Below, one piece after another: positions 8,030-15,051 of a DNA stretch of 15,051 nt. Each line of letters starts with the position of its first letter. Within the stretch, counting starts at the first letter, position 1. Under the pieces are notes generated by a model that worked only from the letters and a program-made list of their open reading frames with translations, searched no databases and had not been told where the DNA came from. Origin of the DNA: Amoebophrya sp. AT5.2 (taxonomy: Eukaryota > Sar > Dinophyceae > Syndiniales > Amoebophryaceae); the NCBI GenBank assembly GCA_005223375.1, contig RXOD01005258.1, positions 1-15,051 of the forward strand. The letters run 5' to 3'. Both the position numbers and the translations under genes were made by a program.

Positions 8030-11000
8030 TCACTTGCGGGGTCGGAAGTCGGTCCACTTGAGGTAGTAGCACTCCTCCTCGTAGTTGCGCACCAGCGGAT
8101 GCTCCGGCGTTACAGGTCAAAAAAATGCATTGTTACACACACGACGGGAGGGCGTGGGCGGAAGCCGCGAGAATCGACGCGCCAGGGCTAGGCTGAGTGG
8201 GGAACGGCTACAGCAGTACAAGCGAAGTGCTATTTTTCCTCCACGCACGAGCATCTGGGTGCCAACAACCCCTGCTGCTGTTCTGGCGGCAGCGCGTTTT
8301 TGTGACGAGGCCAAGAGAGTCGGCCCGAAACGGACCAAAAAAGGGGGCGGCCGTTTTGATGAAAAGATGCGTCCAACAATGCATTTTTTTGAGCTGTAAC
8401 AGCGCCTGCTTCGTCGTCATCCGCCTCTGCACGTCGAACACCAAACACCGCTTGATGAAGTCCCGCACCTTTCATTTCGTGTAGTTGATTACATCTTTGC
8501 AAAACAGATGCTGGCTCCAGCAAGGCGGTGGATTAGAGAGCTGAAGCTACCTATGTACAGCTGTCCATCGCGATGGACCCATCGCGACCGGGGAGATGGA
8601 ACTAAAACGTGTACCTGTTTGTCGTACTGGAAGAAGGTGTGCGTGGTGAAGTCGATTTTCGCGAGTCGTAGTTTTCCCCGGATCTGTCGCATTTTCGGGT
8701 GTCCGACGTAGTTTTGCCCCGCCTCGTCGTCGAAAATCTCGTCGAGGAAGGGAAAGCTACCCGTGCACAGCTTGTACAGCATCACGCCTGAGCGGGTTCA
8801 TTTGGAATCAACAATAAAGAAGCAAATTTGATTGATATCGAATACTAATTCCGATGGTGCCAGCGGTTCGAACGAAGAAGGGCAAAGGTCGTTGGTGATA
8901 CTATGCAGATGCTTAGCTTCGCACTTCTTTAAGAATTCTTTTCCTACTTATGAAAGAATGCATTTTAGTGGCGATAACACTACTGCTACTGATGATACCC
9001 AGTGCGAAGATGTCGCTGGCGGTGGTGTAGTAGCCGTAGTAGCTTTCTGGCGCGATGTACTGGTCTGTACCCATCACGTCGTACACGCGCGTGTCGTCTC
9101 CTCGCGTGTACGACGTGATGGGCACGGACCAGTACCCTTTCACCCCCCTTGACCTCCCTCTAAGTCTATCCCCCCCCTCAACCCCCCCCACGATAAAGGA
9201 CGCGCTTCTTCTTCATATAAAGATAAGTTAATCTATACCCAGTGCGAAGATGTCGCTGGCGGTGGTGTAGTAGCCGTAGTAGCTTTCCGGCGCGATGTAC
9301 TGTTAGAGAGAGAAGCAAGCCATTTCCGGTTCTGTTTCTAGGCTCGTGCTGGGTCTCGTAGCCTACGCGACGAAATACGAGTCAAATACAGGCGAAATAT
9401 CGTCGACGCGCGATCAACATCCAAAACCCAATCCGCTGTAACTGCCTGAAGCTGCAACCCCCAAAGCGAAGCCTATCCCCGAAGCTTCCCTACAGTTTCG
9501 CCCTAAGCAATACAATACCCCATAGCCAGACCAATACAAGTCGAATACGAGTAAAATACGAGTCAAATACAACACCACACACGACCCTCATGGAGCCCAA
9601 TGCCTAGCACACAAATTCCGTGAGGACCTACAAGTCTCCTACTCCTTCTGACCTGTTCCCGGGGAAATGGGTTCATCCTCTCCTTAATACTGGTCTGTAC
9701 CCATCACGTCGTACACGCGCGTGTCGTCTCCGTACTCCTCCACGGTGTCAAAGTCAATCACTTTCAACACTCCGCGCTTCCCCGTGTCCATCAGGACCAC
9801 GTTCTCCAGCTTCACGTCCTTGTGCACCAGCGAAAGCCCCTCGTAGTCGCACAAAGCACGCATGCACTCGTACGCAACCTTTTTCATTGAATTGTGCGTA
9901 CGAATGCATCCGTAGGTATGAGCACTCGATCATACGGATCATAGAATCGAAGCCAGCATAGCTACGTACATTTTTTTCTCTCCCGGTCCCGCCTACCCTG
10001 ATGGAGGAAAACAAAACTCCCAGATTAAAACACCACCTTTTTCACGAAGAGAAGTTTTTGTCCGTCGTCCTGGATTTTGACGTGGTGTATGAACTCGAAT
10101 ATTAGAGGTTCGAAAAACTCAAGGCAGGGTCTAAGGCAGGCTTCGTCACAGACCCTCCCACTTCTGTGTCCGTCGGTACCCTTTCGAAGGGGTACGACGG
10201 CGAACACTAGCACGCAACACCTGCGACTCTACAGAAAGAGACCCCCAAGACGGCGACGGGCTGACACTTCCAGAGAGCGAAACGCCTTCAGATGTGACGG
10301 GTCTCGATAGCCTGTGATAAATCTCAAGGCTGCCTCCCGGATCCCAAACCCCTCTAGACAACCCCCCATCTGAACCGGTACTTGTAGCTAATCCCAGCCA
10401 CCCCGCCCCCTTTCCGGGGATCCTCAACATTCTCCACCGATCAATAGGCCTGCCTTAGGACCATAGCCTTGAGTTTTTTGAAGGCTTAAGAATAGGTCGA
10501 GGCCGTTCACGAGCTCCATCACGACGTAGTACGCGGTCGCGTCCTCGAAGAGATCGTAAAGCCCCGCGATGTGCTCGCCGAAATGCTCCTGCCAATTCAA
10601 CAAATTCTCCATGGCCAGCTTCCACGTGCTGATGTCTTAGGGGGGATGACTGCGGCTGTTCGCTGTGCTTGTTGTCAGAGTCTGGGCGATGAGGGCACAA
10701 CTCAGCTACAGCTAGAGCTACGACTCTCTACTAGGAGCCGCAGAAGTGTGCGAGGAACTACCAAGCAAAGAAGAACGACACGGCTCTCGGGGAAACGCTT
10801 CCTGCAGCTGGGACAGAGCACTGTTGCTGCAGGATGTTTTAGCACTGCCGACAGTTATTTAGAAACCAGCGATTCTTCTACTGGCTGGTGGCATCCGACG
10901 TCCGACTCCGAGTCCGACGACCCACTGATGCTGTAGCTCGCGGGTGCTAACCAGCCTGCTAGGGCGAGACGAGAAGAGCTACACTCGATAGCTGTCGGGA

Positions 11001-11499
11001 ATAAGGAATAGAAACCTCCGCCTGGTCTGACACCAGCGAACAGTAGAACCAGTACGAACTTGAGTCTATGATCTCTATTCCAATGCCTTAAATGTCGTTC
11101 GCGTCCTTGAAGCTGACGAGCTTCTCCCGTATCTTAATCACCACCTTCATACCGTCCCGGGTCCGCGTCGCAAAGTGCACCTCCTGTCCGCGGTGGGTGG
11201 AGGGCATCACCTGATCGACGTTAGATTTAAGCTATCATCTTCCCGCACGTATAAGTAAGTGAGTCGTACTGCCGAGACCACTGCTCCTGCTGAAGGCGGA
11301 TGGATGATGGCCGCTACCCCGACCTCTACCAGTATCTTCAGTATGATATGGGTACCTGGTCCAGTATCCTGTATTCCTTGCTGACGTCGCGGAGCCAGCG
11401 GCATTTTTTGCCCGAGCCGGTTCCTGGATTGGACGAGGATGAGGAAGCGGCGATGGAGCCGTCCGACTTCTCCTGCTTCATCCCCACAGACTTCAGCAT
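8030..11499 (-). CDS. Serine/threonine protein kinase, 343 residues, nine exons
   Basis: Exons (minus strand): 11499-11356, 11210-11092, 10631-10490, 10096-10037, 9878-9688, 9297-9239, 8787-8615, 8468-8400, 8104-8030. All joins keep frame. The protein is almost only a kinase domain: a short S/G-rich N-terminus, a degenerate glycine loop (THRGQEVHFAT), the ATP-binding lysine in VVIK (K74), a likely alpha-C glutamate (E96), the hinge YYVVMELVNG, the catalytic loop HKDVKLEN (D176, N181), IDFDTV in place of DFG (197-199), GTDQYIAPES (215-224), SDIFALG, and a C-lobe ending in RRMTTKQALEHPL. The HKD, DFD and GTDxYIAPE combination is, to my knowledge, typical of expanded kinase families in dinoflagellates. 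The catalytic residues are present, so activity is plausible. No signal peptide or membrane segment is seen, so it is probably cytosolic or nuclear. Substrate unknown. Exon 6 also exists as a second copy (8999-9057). Confidence 0.88.
8105..8404 (-). mobile_element. Introner-like element forming kinase intron 8 (TIR + 5-bp duplication)
   Basis: The element body 8110-8399 (290 bp) starts TTACAG and ends CTGTAA on the sense strand. Its first and last 25 bases are inverted repeats with one mismatch (core TCAAAAAAATGCATTGTT). The flanking 5-mers are CGCTG and CGCCG on the sense strand, a target-site-type duplication with one change. Removing the body plus one flank gives the frame QAL|EHPL, the expected kinase subdomain XI sequence. 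The ends are not GT-AG. Short TIR-bearing introns with target duplications fit the introner/MITE concept; no protein is encoded. Confidence 0.85.
8469..8614 (-). other. GT-AG intron 7 of the kinase gene, 146 bp
   Basis: Donor CAG|GTACACG and acceptor GAAAG|GTGCGG join DKQ to VRDF in frame. No inverted terminal repeats are seen, in contrast to intron 8. Confidence 0.7.
8995..9101 (-). repeat. Intron-less second copy of kinase exon 5 end plus exon 6
   Basis: Positions 8995-9062 match 9235-9302 with one difference (68 bp, offset 240). Positions 9058-9101 match 9688-9731 exactly (44 bp, offset 630). The two parts are fused without the 390 bp (element body plus one target duplication) that separates them in the main copy. 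The segment therefore reads GDDTRVYDVMGTDQYIAPES without interruption. The one base change (CCG to CCA, Pro) is synonymous. It could be an unused relic, an alternative exon, or the pre-insertion state. Confidence 0.85.
9057..9135. repeat. Imperfect palindrome: 33-bp arms, 13-bp loop
   Basis: The arms 9057-9089 and 9103-9135 are inverted copies matching at 31 of 33 positions. Each encodes RVYDVMGTDQY, on opposite strands. The two differences (GGT/GGC and ACA/ACG) are third-position and synonymous. The transcript of this intron could fold into a strong hairpin. Confidence 0.85.
9298..9692 (-). mobile_element. Introner-like element forming kinase intron 5
   Basis: The body 9303-9687 (385 bp) is flanked by identical CAGTA 5-mers (sense strand; 9298-9302 and 9688-9692). 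It begins TTAAGGAGAGG and ends CTCTCTAA on the sense strand. The inner ends show weaker inverted similarity, including CCATTTCC on both sides. Excision leaving one CAGTA joins GTDQ to YIAPES in frame; cutting at the nearby GT and AG would not. Inside, the motif AATACGAGTCAAATAC occurs twice (about 9375 and 9562 on the plus strand). No coding capacity was recognised. Confidence 0.8.
9877..10044 (-). other. Kinase intron 4 flanked by a 10-bp direct repeat
   Basis: The sense-strand sequence TGAAAAAGGT is present at both ends (10044-10035 and 9886-9877). The intron can be read as GT-AG (9879-10036, 158 bp; AAG|GTGGTG to AAAAAG|GTTGCG). Joining gives LLFVKK|VAYEC in frame. No clear inverted repeats. 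The long direct repeat suggests a duplication at the time of intron gain. Confidence 0.75.
10097..10494 (-). mobile_element. Introner-like element forming kinase intron 3 (long TIRs)
   Basis: The body 10102-10489 (388 bp) lies between identical TATTC 5-mers (sense strand; 10097-10101 and 10490-10494). On the sense strand it begins TTAAGCC and ends CCTCTAA. The outer ~36 bases are inverted repeats with small gaps, sharing AAAAACTCAAGGC and TAAGGCAGGC on both ends. Removing the body and one TATTC joins LDLF to EFIHHVK in frame. There are no GT-AG ends and no open reading frame of note. Confidence 0.85.
10632..11096 (-). mobile_element. Introner-like element forming kinase intron 2
   Basis: The body 10637-11091 (455 bp) lies between identical GACAT 5-mers (sense strand; 10632-10636 and 11092-11096). 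It begins TTAAGGCAT and ends CCCCCCTAA, so only about six terminal bases (TTARGG) are inverted-repeated. Removing the body and one GACAT restores DAND-I-STWKLAMENLL across a split Ile codon. It is the longest and most eroded of the four elements. Confidence 0.75.
11211..11355 (-). other. GT-AG intron 1 of the kinase gene, 145 bp
   Basis: Donor CAG|GTACCC and acceptor GATCAG|GTGATG share CAGGT at both borders. Joining gives YRILDQ|VMPSTHRGQE in frame. Nearly the same length as intron 7 (146 bp). Confidence 0.7.
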
Positions 11500-11520
11500 C
11501 TCAACCGTCGGAAAAAAAAA
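11500..11520 (-). promoter_or_regulatory. Polypyrimidine tract and AG directly before the kinase ATG: possible leader trans-splice acceptor
   Basis: On the sense strand nine T residues followed by CCGACGGTTGAG end immediately before the ATG at 11499. Dinoflagellate mRNAs receive a trans-spliced leader at such pyrimidine-AG sites, so this could be the leader addition site. It could also be a cis acceptor for an upstream non-coding exon. The upstream frame is open for only a few codons before a TAA. Confidence 0.4.
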
Positions 11521-12261
11521 GTCGAAGCTTTCCTTAAGTACTTAAGTGTACTACGTCATCAACTTGGACTCAACCTAAGTTTGTAGGGAAAGGACCGCTG
11601 GGCGGCAGAAAAGCACTACTGCGTGGAATTCACTTCTGCTCCGCAGTGGCAGTGGCCATAAAAAACGTGGAGAACTTGTGGAGACTTCTGAACCTAAGAA
11701 AGCGGCTCCTTCCTCGTCGGGAAAAACAAGAAGACCGACCGAGAGCCGCGACCTCATCAATCACGGCATCAGGAAAAAAAATTGCAAAAACAATCTTCGT
11801 TTCGATCCAAAAAAACCACGGCCACGAACCGACAGCGAACAAGGAGCTCAAGCACACGCAAGGAAAACAATCCAATCAGCGACACTTCACACTCGGTTGA
11901 ATGACGTGGATGAAACAAAGATGCGTGTGCCAGTCCTCGAGGAGTCACCAGCCAGATCAAATGCAATGCGGGACGATCCCGATTGCACCAGAGTCAGCCT
12001 CCGGTTCTCGTGCGCAGGCTCAATCAATGCCAGTCTCTTCGACGCATGGGTGAACCAAAGGAAAAAAGCTAAAACTGTCCCTGTGCGCGTGGCCGTCTCG
12101 TGCGTTCGGTCAGCTCCATTGTAAACATACAAGGTTCATCTCGCTGGGGGCGGAAGATTCATATCATGGCGCCAGTCTGAGACTTTGTCGAGGGTCGACA
12201 GCCACAGCCACAGCAGCTGCAGTTCAATTTACGGCATGATAGATATGATTATGAATGCATT

Positions 12262-12385
12262 TTGTGCGAATTAGGGTAGGCTGTATTGTGCGAATTAGGG
12301 TAGGCTGCGATGGGGTAGAATGTAATGCTAATCAATGAGGTAGAATTTTAGTAAGTTTAGGGTAGCCTGTAATGGGGTAGAATTT
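12262..12385. repeat. Short degenerate repeats with TTAGGGTAG core
   Basis: Positions 12262-12285 and 12286-12309 are two 24-bp units sharing TTGTGCGAATTAGGGTAGG and differing only at the last two bases. Downstream are degenerate TGGGGTAGAAT-like units (about 12310, 12336 and 12372) and GTTTAGGGTAGCCTG. The core resembles telomeric TTTAGGG only loosely. Confidence 0.7.
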
Positions 12386-12616
12386 TTATGGGGGGTATCT
12401 TTGTATTATCCCGGCACACGACCACAACAAAACGCTCTCCTTTAGGTGCCTCTGGATTCGCCCGCGCACCATTTTGCAGCAGGGGATCCCTGCTGCGGCG
12501 GAAACCGCGTAAGTGTATGTGGACCTGCTTACTTCCTTCTGAAAATTGGGTTCTATCTTCTGTACGGCTCGTGAGCACAGCCCCGCGATGGGCGTGGGCG
12601 GGTAGGGCCTCAAAAT

Positions 12617-12776
12617 AAACGCTTCGGATAGTCCGACGAAGAAATTCACAGAATTTTTATCATACTGCGTGAACACCGAGCCCGTAACAGTTACAACTTT
12701 GTATACCAGCTAGACACCACTGCTGTTGCTTATTCCTACCCTGTGGAGTACAAGTGTGAGAAACGCTTCGGATAGT
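12617..12776. repeat. 16-bp direct repeat 144 bp apart
   Basis: AAACGCTTCGGATAGT occurs at 12617-12632 and 12761-12776. On the minus strand each copy reads LSEAF in an open frame. The spacing is close to that of the two shortest GT-AG introns of the kinase gene, so it may mark an intron flanked by duplicated sequence. Confidence 0.7.
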
Positions 12777-13382
12777 GTAGCACAAGTGCGGACCTCCTCA
12801 ACTACGTTCACTGAAATTGATTTTGATATAGTTTGACATCATCGAAGAGAACTACTGTACGAGATCATCGAAATAGAAGAACTACGAAAACGGATATGTG
12901 AAACCTGAAAGTGATGCTGGCGAACGTCTTCGATTTGTCGACGTCGTTTCATTCTGCGAAGCGGAAGCCAGCAGCAGCAGCCGATCTTTCTAGTACATGT
13001 ACATCAGTGGAGCCAATGAATACATCATAATGATCGCTCGAAATGCGCTGGGCCTCGGTGGTATGTTAATGTACAAATAAACTATCTAAAGTATAAAAGC
13101 CATTGCCTCGAGAGTGAATGGTGCTCTTGACTTGGTGGTGGATGCTGTCCCTCGTGCTCCGCCCCGAGGTGGAGTAGTAGTGCGTGCTGTATAGCTATAG
13201 TGTACGTGTTGTATCTAGTCTACTAGGGCGAAAGCGAAACTGTAGGAAAGCAGCGGCGTTTCGGTTTGGGGGTCGAATACGAGGAGCTCTCTTGCCTTGG
13301 ACTTGGTGGTGGGTCCCTTTTTCCGATCTTCTTCGTCCCCCTCTAAGCGTCAGCACACCAGTCTAGTAGCAATTTTCCCCGA

Positions 13383-15051
13383 TCACGGTTTAAAATATCG
13401 CTTCGTGTCGCGAGTAACGGTTCGTTTTTTCTCCGCGGCGCAGCTGCTGGCATCAGAAGCGATCTCTACGTCTTCGTTCTCTTTCGGGGAGTCTGCGTCG
13501 TTCTTCCCAGCCGAGCGCTCTTCTCCGACATCCGCCGGAGAAGCCTCCTTCTTGTCGCCTTCGTCTGTCTTCCCAGCCGGGCGCTCTTCCTCCGCCGGAC
13601 GCGCATCCTCCTTCTCGTCGTCCCCACTCTCGGGTTTAAAATATCGATTCGTGGTGCGAGTAACGGTTCGTTTTTTCTCCCCGGCGCAGCTGCTGCCCCC
13701 ATCAGAACCGCTCTCTGCGTCTGCGTCCTCGTCAGGAGAGTCTGCATCTTCTTGGTCGTGGTACTCAGCTTGCTCGTCAGGAAAGTCTGCATCTTCTTGG
13801 TCGTGGTTGTACTCAGCTTGCTCGTCAGGAAAGTCTGCATCTTCTTGGCCGTCCGCAGTACTCACCGACGTAGTGGCACTCACCGATGCCGCACCGATGC
13901 CGCAGCTCTCCCCCACGAACTTAGCCTTGCCGCTGTAGCCCTTCGGCTTCATGCAGCAGCGGTAGTGGTACGCCGTCCAGGCTTCGCCCTGGTACCCCAG
14001 AGCAGCAGCTAGTACTATTGGTATTGTTCTTCCCCTTCGACGGCGACGAATCCCGGCGCTCTTTGTTGAGAATATGTTTGCATTTGGCATCCTCAGCACG
14101 CCCACGATCATCCCCTTCCTTATCCCAACCGCCAGCATCGGATTTTCTGTCGAGCCGCTTCATACACTCATTCACTTCGGCGCTGTGCTCGTCCTTGTCG
14201 TCGTCGGTCACGGGCGGCGCCTCTTTCGGCGGCTGCTCCTGTTCGCATTCGTGCGGCACGGGCGGCAACTTGTGCATGTCTGGCGTCTTCAGTCGCAACA
14301 GTGTGCCGGAGCCAGGCTTTTTCATCGCGCCCTTCTCCAGTGCTGCGCACCGCCTGTACCCGTGGCAGGAGCGCGTGTCGCTGTCGTGCCACAACCATTC
14401 GCAGGTTTCAATCAGCAGGCAGAGCTCCTTGCACCTTTCTAGCCGTCGCGGTTCGTTCGAAACGCACTTTTTATCGCCTTCCTTGTAGTAGTCATACCAC
14501 TTCACGGATATGTCGGGGTCGCACGTCACTTTGATGTCCCACTTTGCCAGCAAAAAACTACCCACGTCCGCTTTGGGGTCGTCCGATTCGCACTTTTCTT
14601 CTGGCGCGCTTCTGCCGCTCCCAAATTTCTCGAAAGGGTCCCTGTCTCCTCCCGCCTTCAGCTGCGCCAGCTCCTTGCGGCAAATTCTTCCCCCAGAAAT
14701 TTCCACGGCTGCGTGAACCACAGACGGAACCGCTAGGATCGCGTCGTACGTCTGCAGATGGCAGTACGCTGACAATAGACTCCAATGCGAAAACGTAAAG
14801 TAGTAGCACGACGGCGTCGACGCACACAGCAACTGGCATTCTTGGTACGATTTCACGTACCCGCGGCCCTCAGTGTTGGTGCCGAAGACGTAGCCCATGC
14901 CGTCCTCCAGGGTCCCGACTGAGTTCTCCTGGTGGCCCCCTACATACCTCTTTTTCTTGGTCAGGCCGCAGAAGTCGAAGGCCTTGGATGCGGGTGAACT
15001 CTGGTGTCTAGAAGTGTCCAGCAGACTGCTGCTTCGCGCCGTCCTCGCTGC
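13383..15051 (-). CDS. Cysteine-rich PAN/Apple-like protein with acidic repeat tail (5' end missing)
   Basis: The frame is open from the right edge, so the N-terminus is missing. The first visible module (about 14975-14680) has the spacing of a PAN/Apple domain: FDFCGL, then ECQLLC, SCYYFTFS, YCHLQ and ICRK. A second Cys-rich module (about 14500-14290) has KCVS, RCKELC, CEWLWH and SCHGYRRC. PAN/Apple modules bind proteins or carbohydrates outside the cell, so secretion or a surface location is inferred; the signal peptide would lie beyond the edge. Between about 14030 and 13990 the frame changes: upstream coding ends near NNTNS, and coding resumes with GYQGEAWTAYHYRCC in another frame. The C-terminus is acidic, with DADFPDEQAEY repeats and two copies of a KKRTVTR..RYFKP module, ending at the TGA at 13383. 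Confidence 0.7.
13386..13694 (-). repeat. Two copies of a 21-residue C-terminal module
   Basis: Positions 13386-13448 and 13632-13694 encode SSCA.EKKRTVTR.T.RYFKP, with three residue differences. One copy forms the extreme C-terminus. Between them lies an E/K/D/A/P-rich linker. Confidence 0.85.
13725..13855 (-). repeat. Acidic tandem repeat in the PAN-like protein
   Basis: Three imperfect units of about 45-51 bp encode DADFPDEQAEY-(N)-HDQE-type sequence. The DNA units share AGTCTGCATCTTCTTGG on the plus strand and differ by a 3-base indel plus a few substitutions, so the repeat is recent and length-variable in frame. Confidence 0.85.

Larger units (their letters stand above)
8788..9238 (-). 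other. GT-AG intron 6 of the kinase gene, containing a duplicated exon segment
   Basis: The donor GTATAG follows exon 6 (...FALG) and the acceptor CGCTCAG precedes GCGTGATGCTG. The intron is 451 bp if the 9239-9297 copy of exon 6 is used. If the internal copy ending at 8999 is used, its own GTATCATC donor gives a 211-bp intron. Both options encode the same amino acids. The intron also has a C-rich plus-strand tract at 9138-9189. Confidence 0.65.
11521..13382. other. Stretch without a confident gene, with several short repeats
   Basis: No exon could be supported here. A plus-strand frame at 11678-12124 (148 codons) is basic and serine-rich without domain character. A minus-strand frame at 12386-12676 contains MVRGRIQRHLKE and could be a fragment of a small basic protein, but no join supports it. 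The stretch holds a 24-bp tandem repeat (12262-12309), a 16-bp direct repeat (12617 and 12761) and a 13-bp direct repeat GACTTGGTGGTGG (13129-13141 and 13300-13312). The end near 13382 should include the 3' UTR of the PAN-like gene. Confidence 0.45.

Noticed and set aside
8855..8885. GGTTCGAAC resembling a tRNA T-loop
   Set aside because: No matching T-stem, acceptor stem or anticodon arm could be found around it.
11678..12124. Plus-strand open frame of 148 codons
   Set aside because: Composition is basic and serine-rich without domain character, and no splice or start context supports it. It cannot be excluded but is not supported.
14010..14025. A 7-base GTACTAG 'intron' that would repair the PAN-like gene frame
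   Set aside because: Far too short for any known splicing; an indel or another unresolved cause is more likely.

Overview
This window looks like nuclear DNA of an alveolate of the dinoflagellate lineage. The genes are split by many short introns, and every gene I can support lies on the minus strand. One encodes a protein kinase with an IDFDTV / GTDQYIAPE signature that I associate with dinoflagellate-type kinases. Several introns have no GT-AG ends; instead they carry 5-bp direct repeats and terminal inverted repeats. That pattern resembles the invasive intronic elements ('introners') reported from the parasitic dinoflagellate Amoebophrya, so a syndinian relative is my best guess. The taxonomic call is inference.

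Layout, from high to low coordinates, which is the direction of transcription. (1) 15051-13383: 3' part of a cysteine-rich PAN/Apple-like protein with an acidic, repetitive C-terminus, open at the right edge and containing one unexplained change of frame. (2) 13382-11500: no confident gene; a few short repeats. (3) 11499-8030: a complete nine-exon protein kinase of 343 residues, reconstructed exon by exon with reading frame kept at every join. Four of its eight introns are transposon-like (5-bp target-site-type duplication, TTA...TAA ends); four are GT-AG. One GT-AG intron contains a nearly identical, intron-less copy of parts of exons 5 and 6 plus an inverted third copy that forms a 33-bp-arm palindrome. 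(4) 8029-6498: no confident gene. (5) 6497-4100: a seven-exon coiled-coil protein of 476 residues, all introns GT-AG, with small duplications of exon sequence at two introns. (6) 4099-3391: no confident gene. (7) 3390 to beyond position 1: exons of a very long low-complexity N/Q/G/M-rich protein that runs off the left edge.

The genes do not form an obvious pathway. Same-strand orientation fits the unidirectional gene arrays known in dinoflagellates. The main biological interest is intron birth: target-site-duplicated, TIR-bearing introns sit beside ordinary ones in the same gene, together with local duplications that copy exon ends. No rRNA, tRNA, CRISPR array or bacterial-type operon feature was seen.
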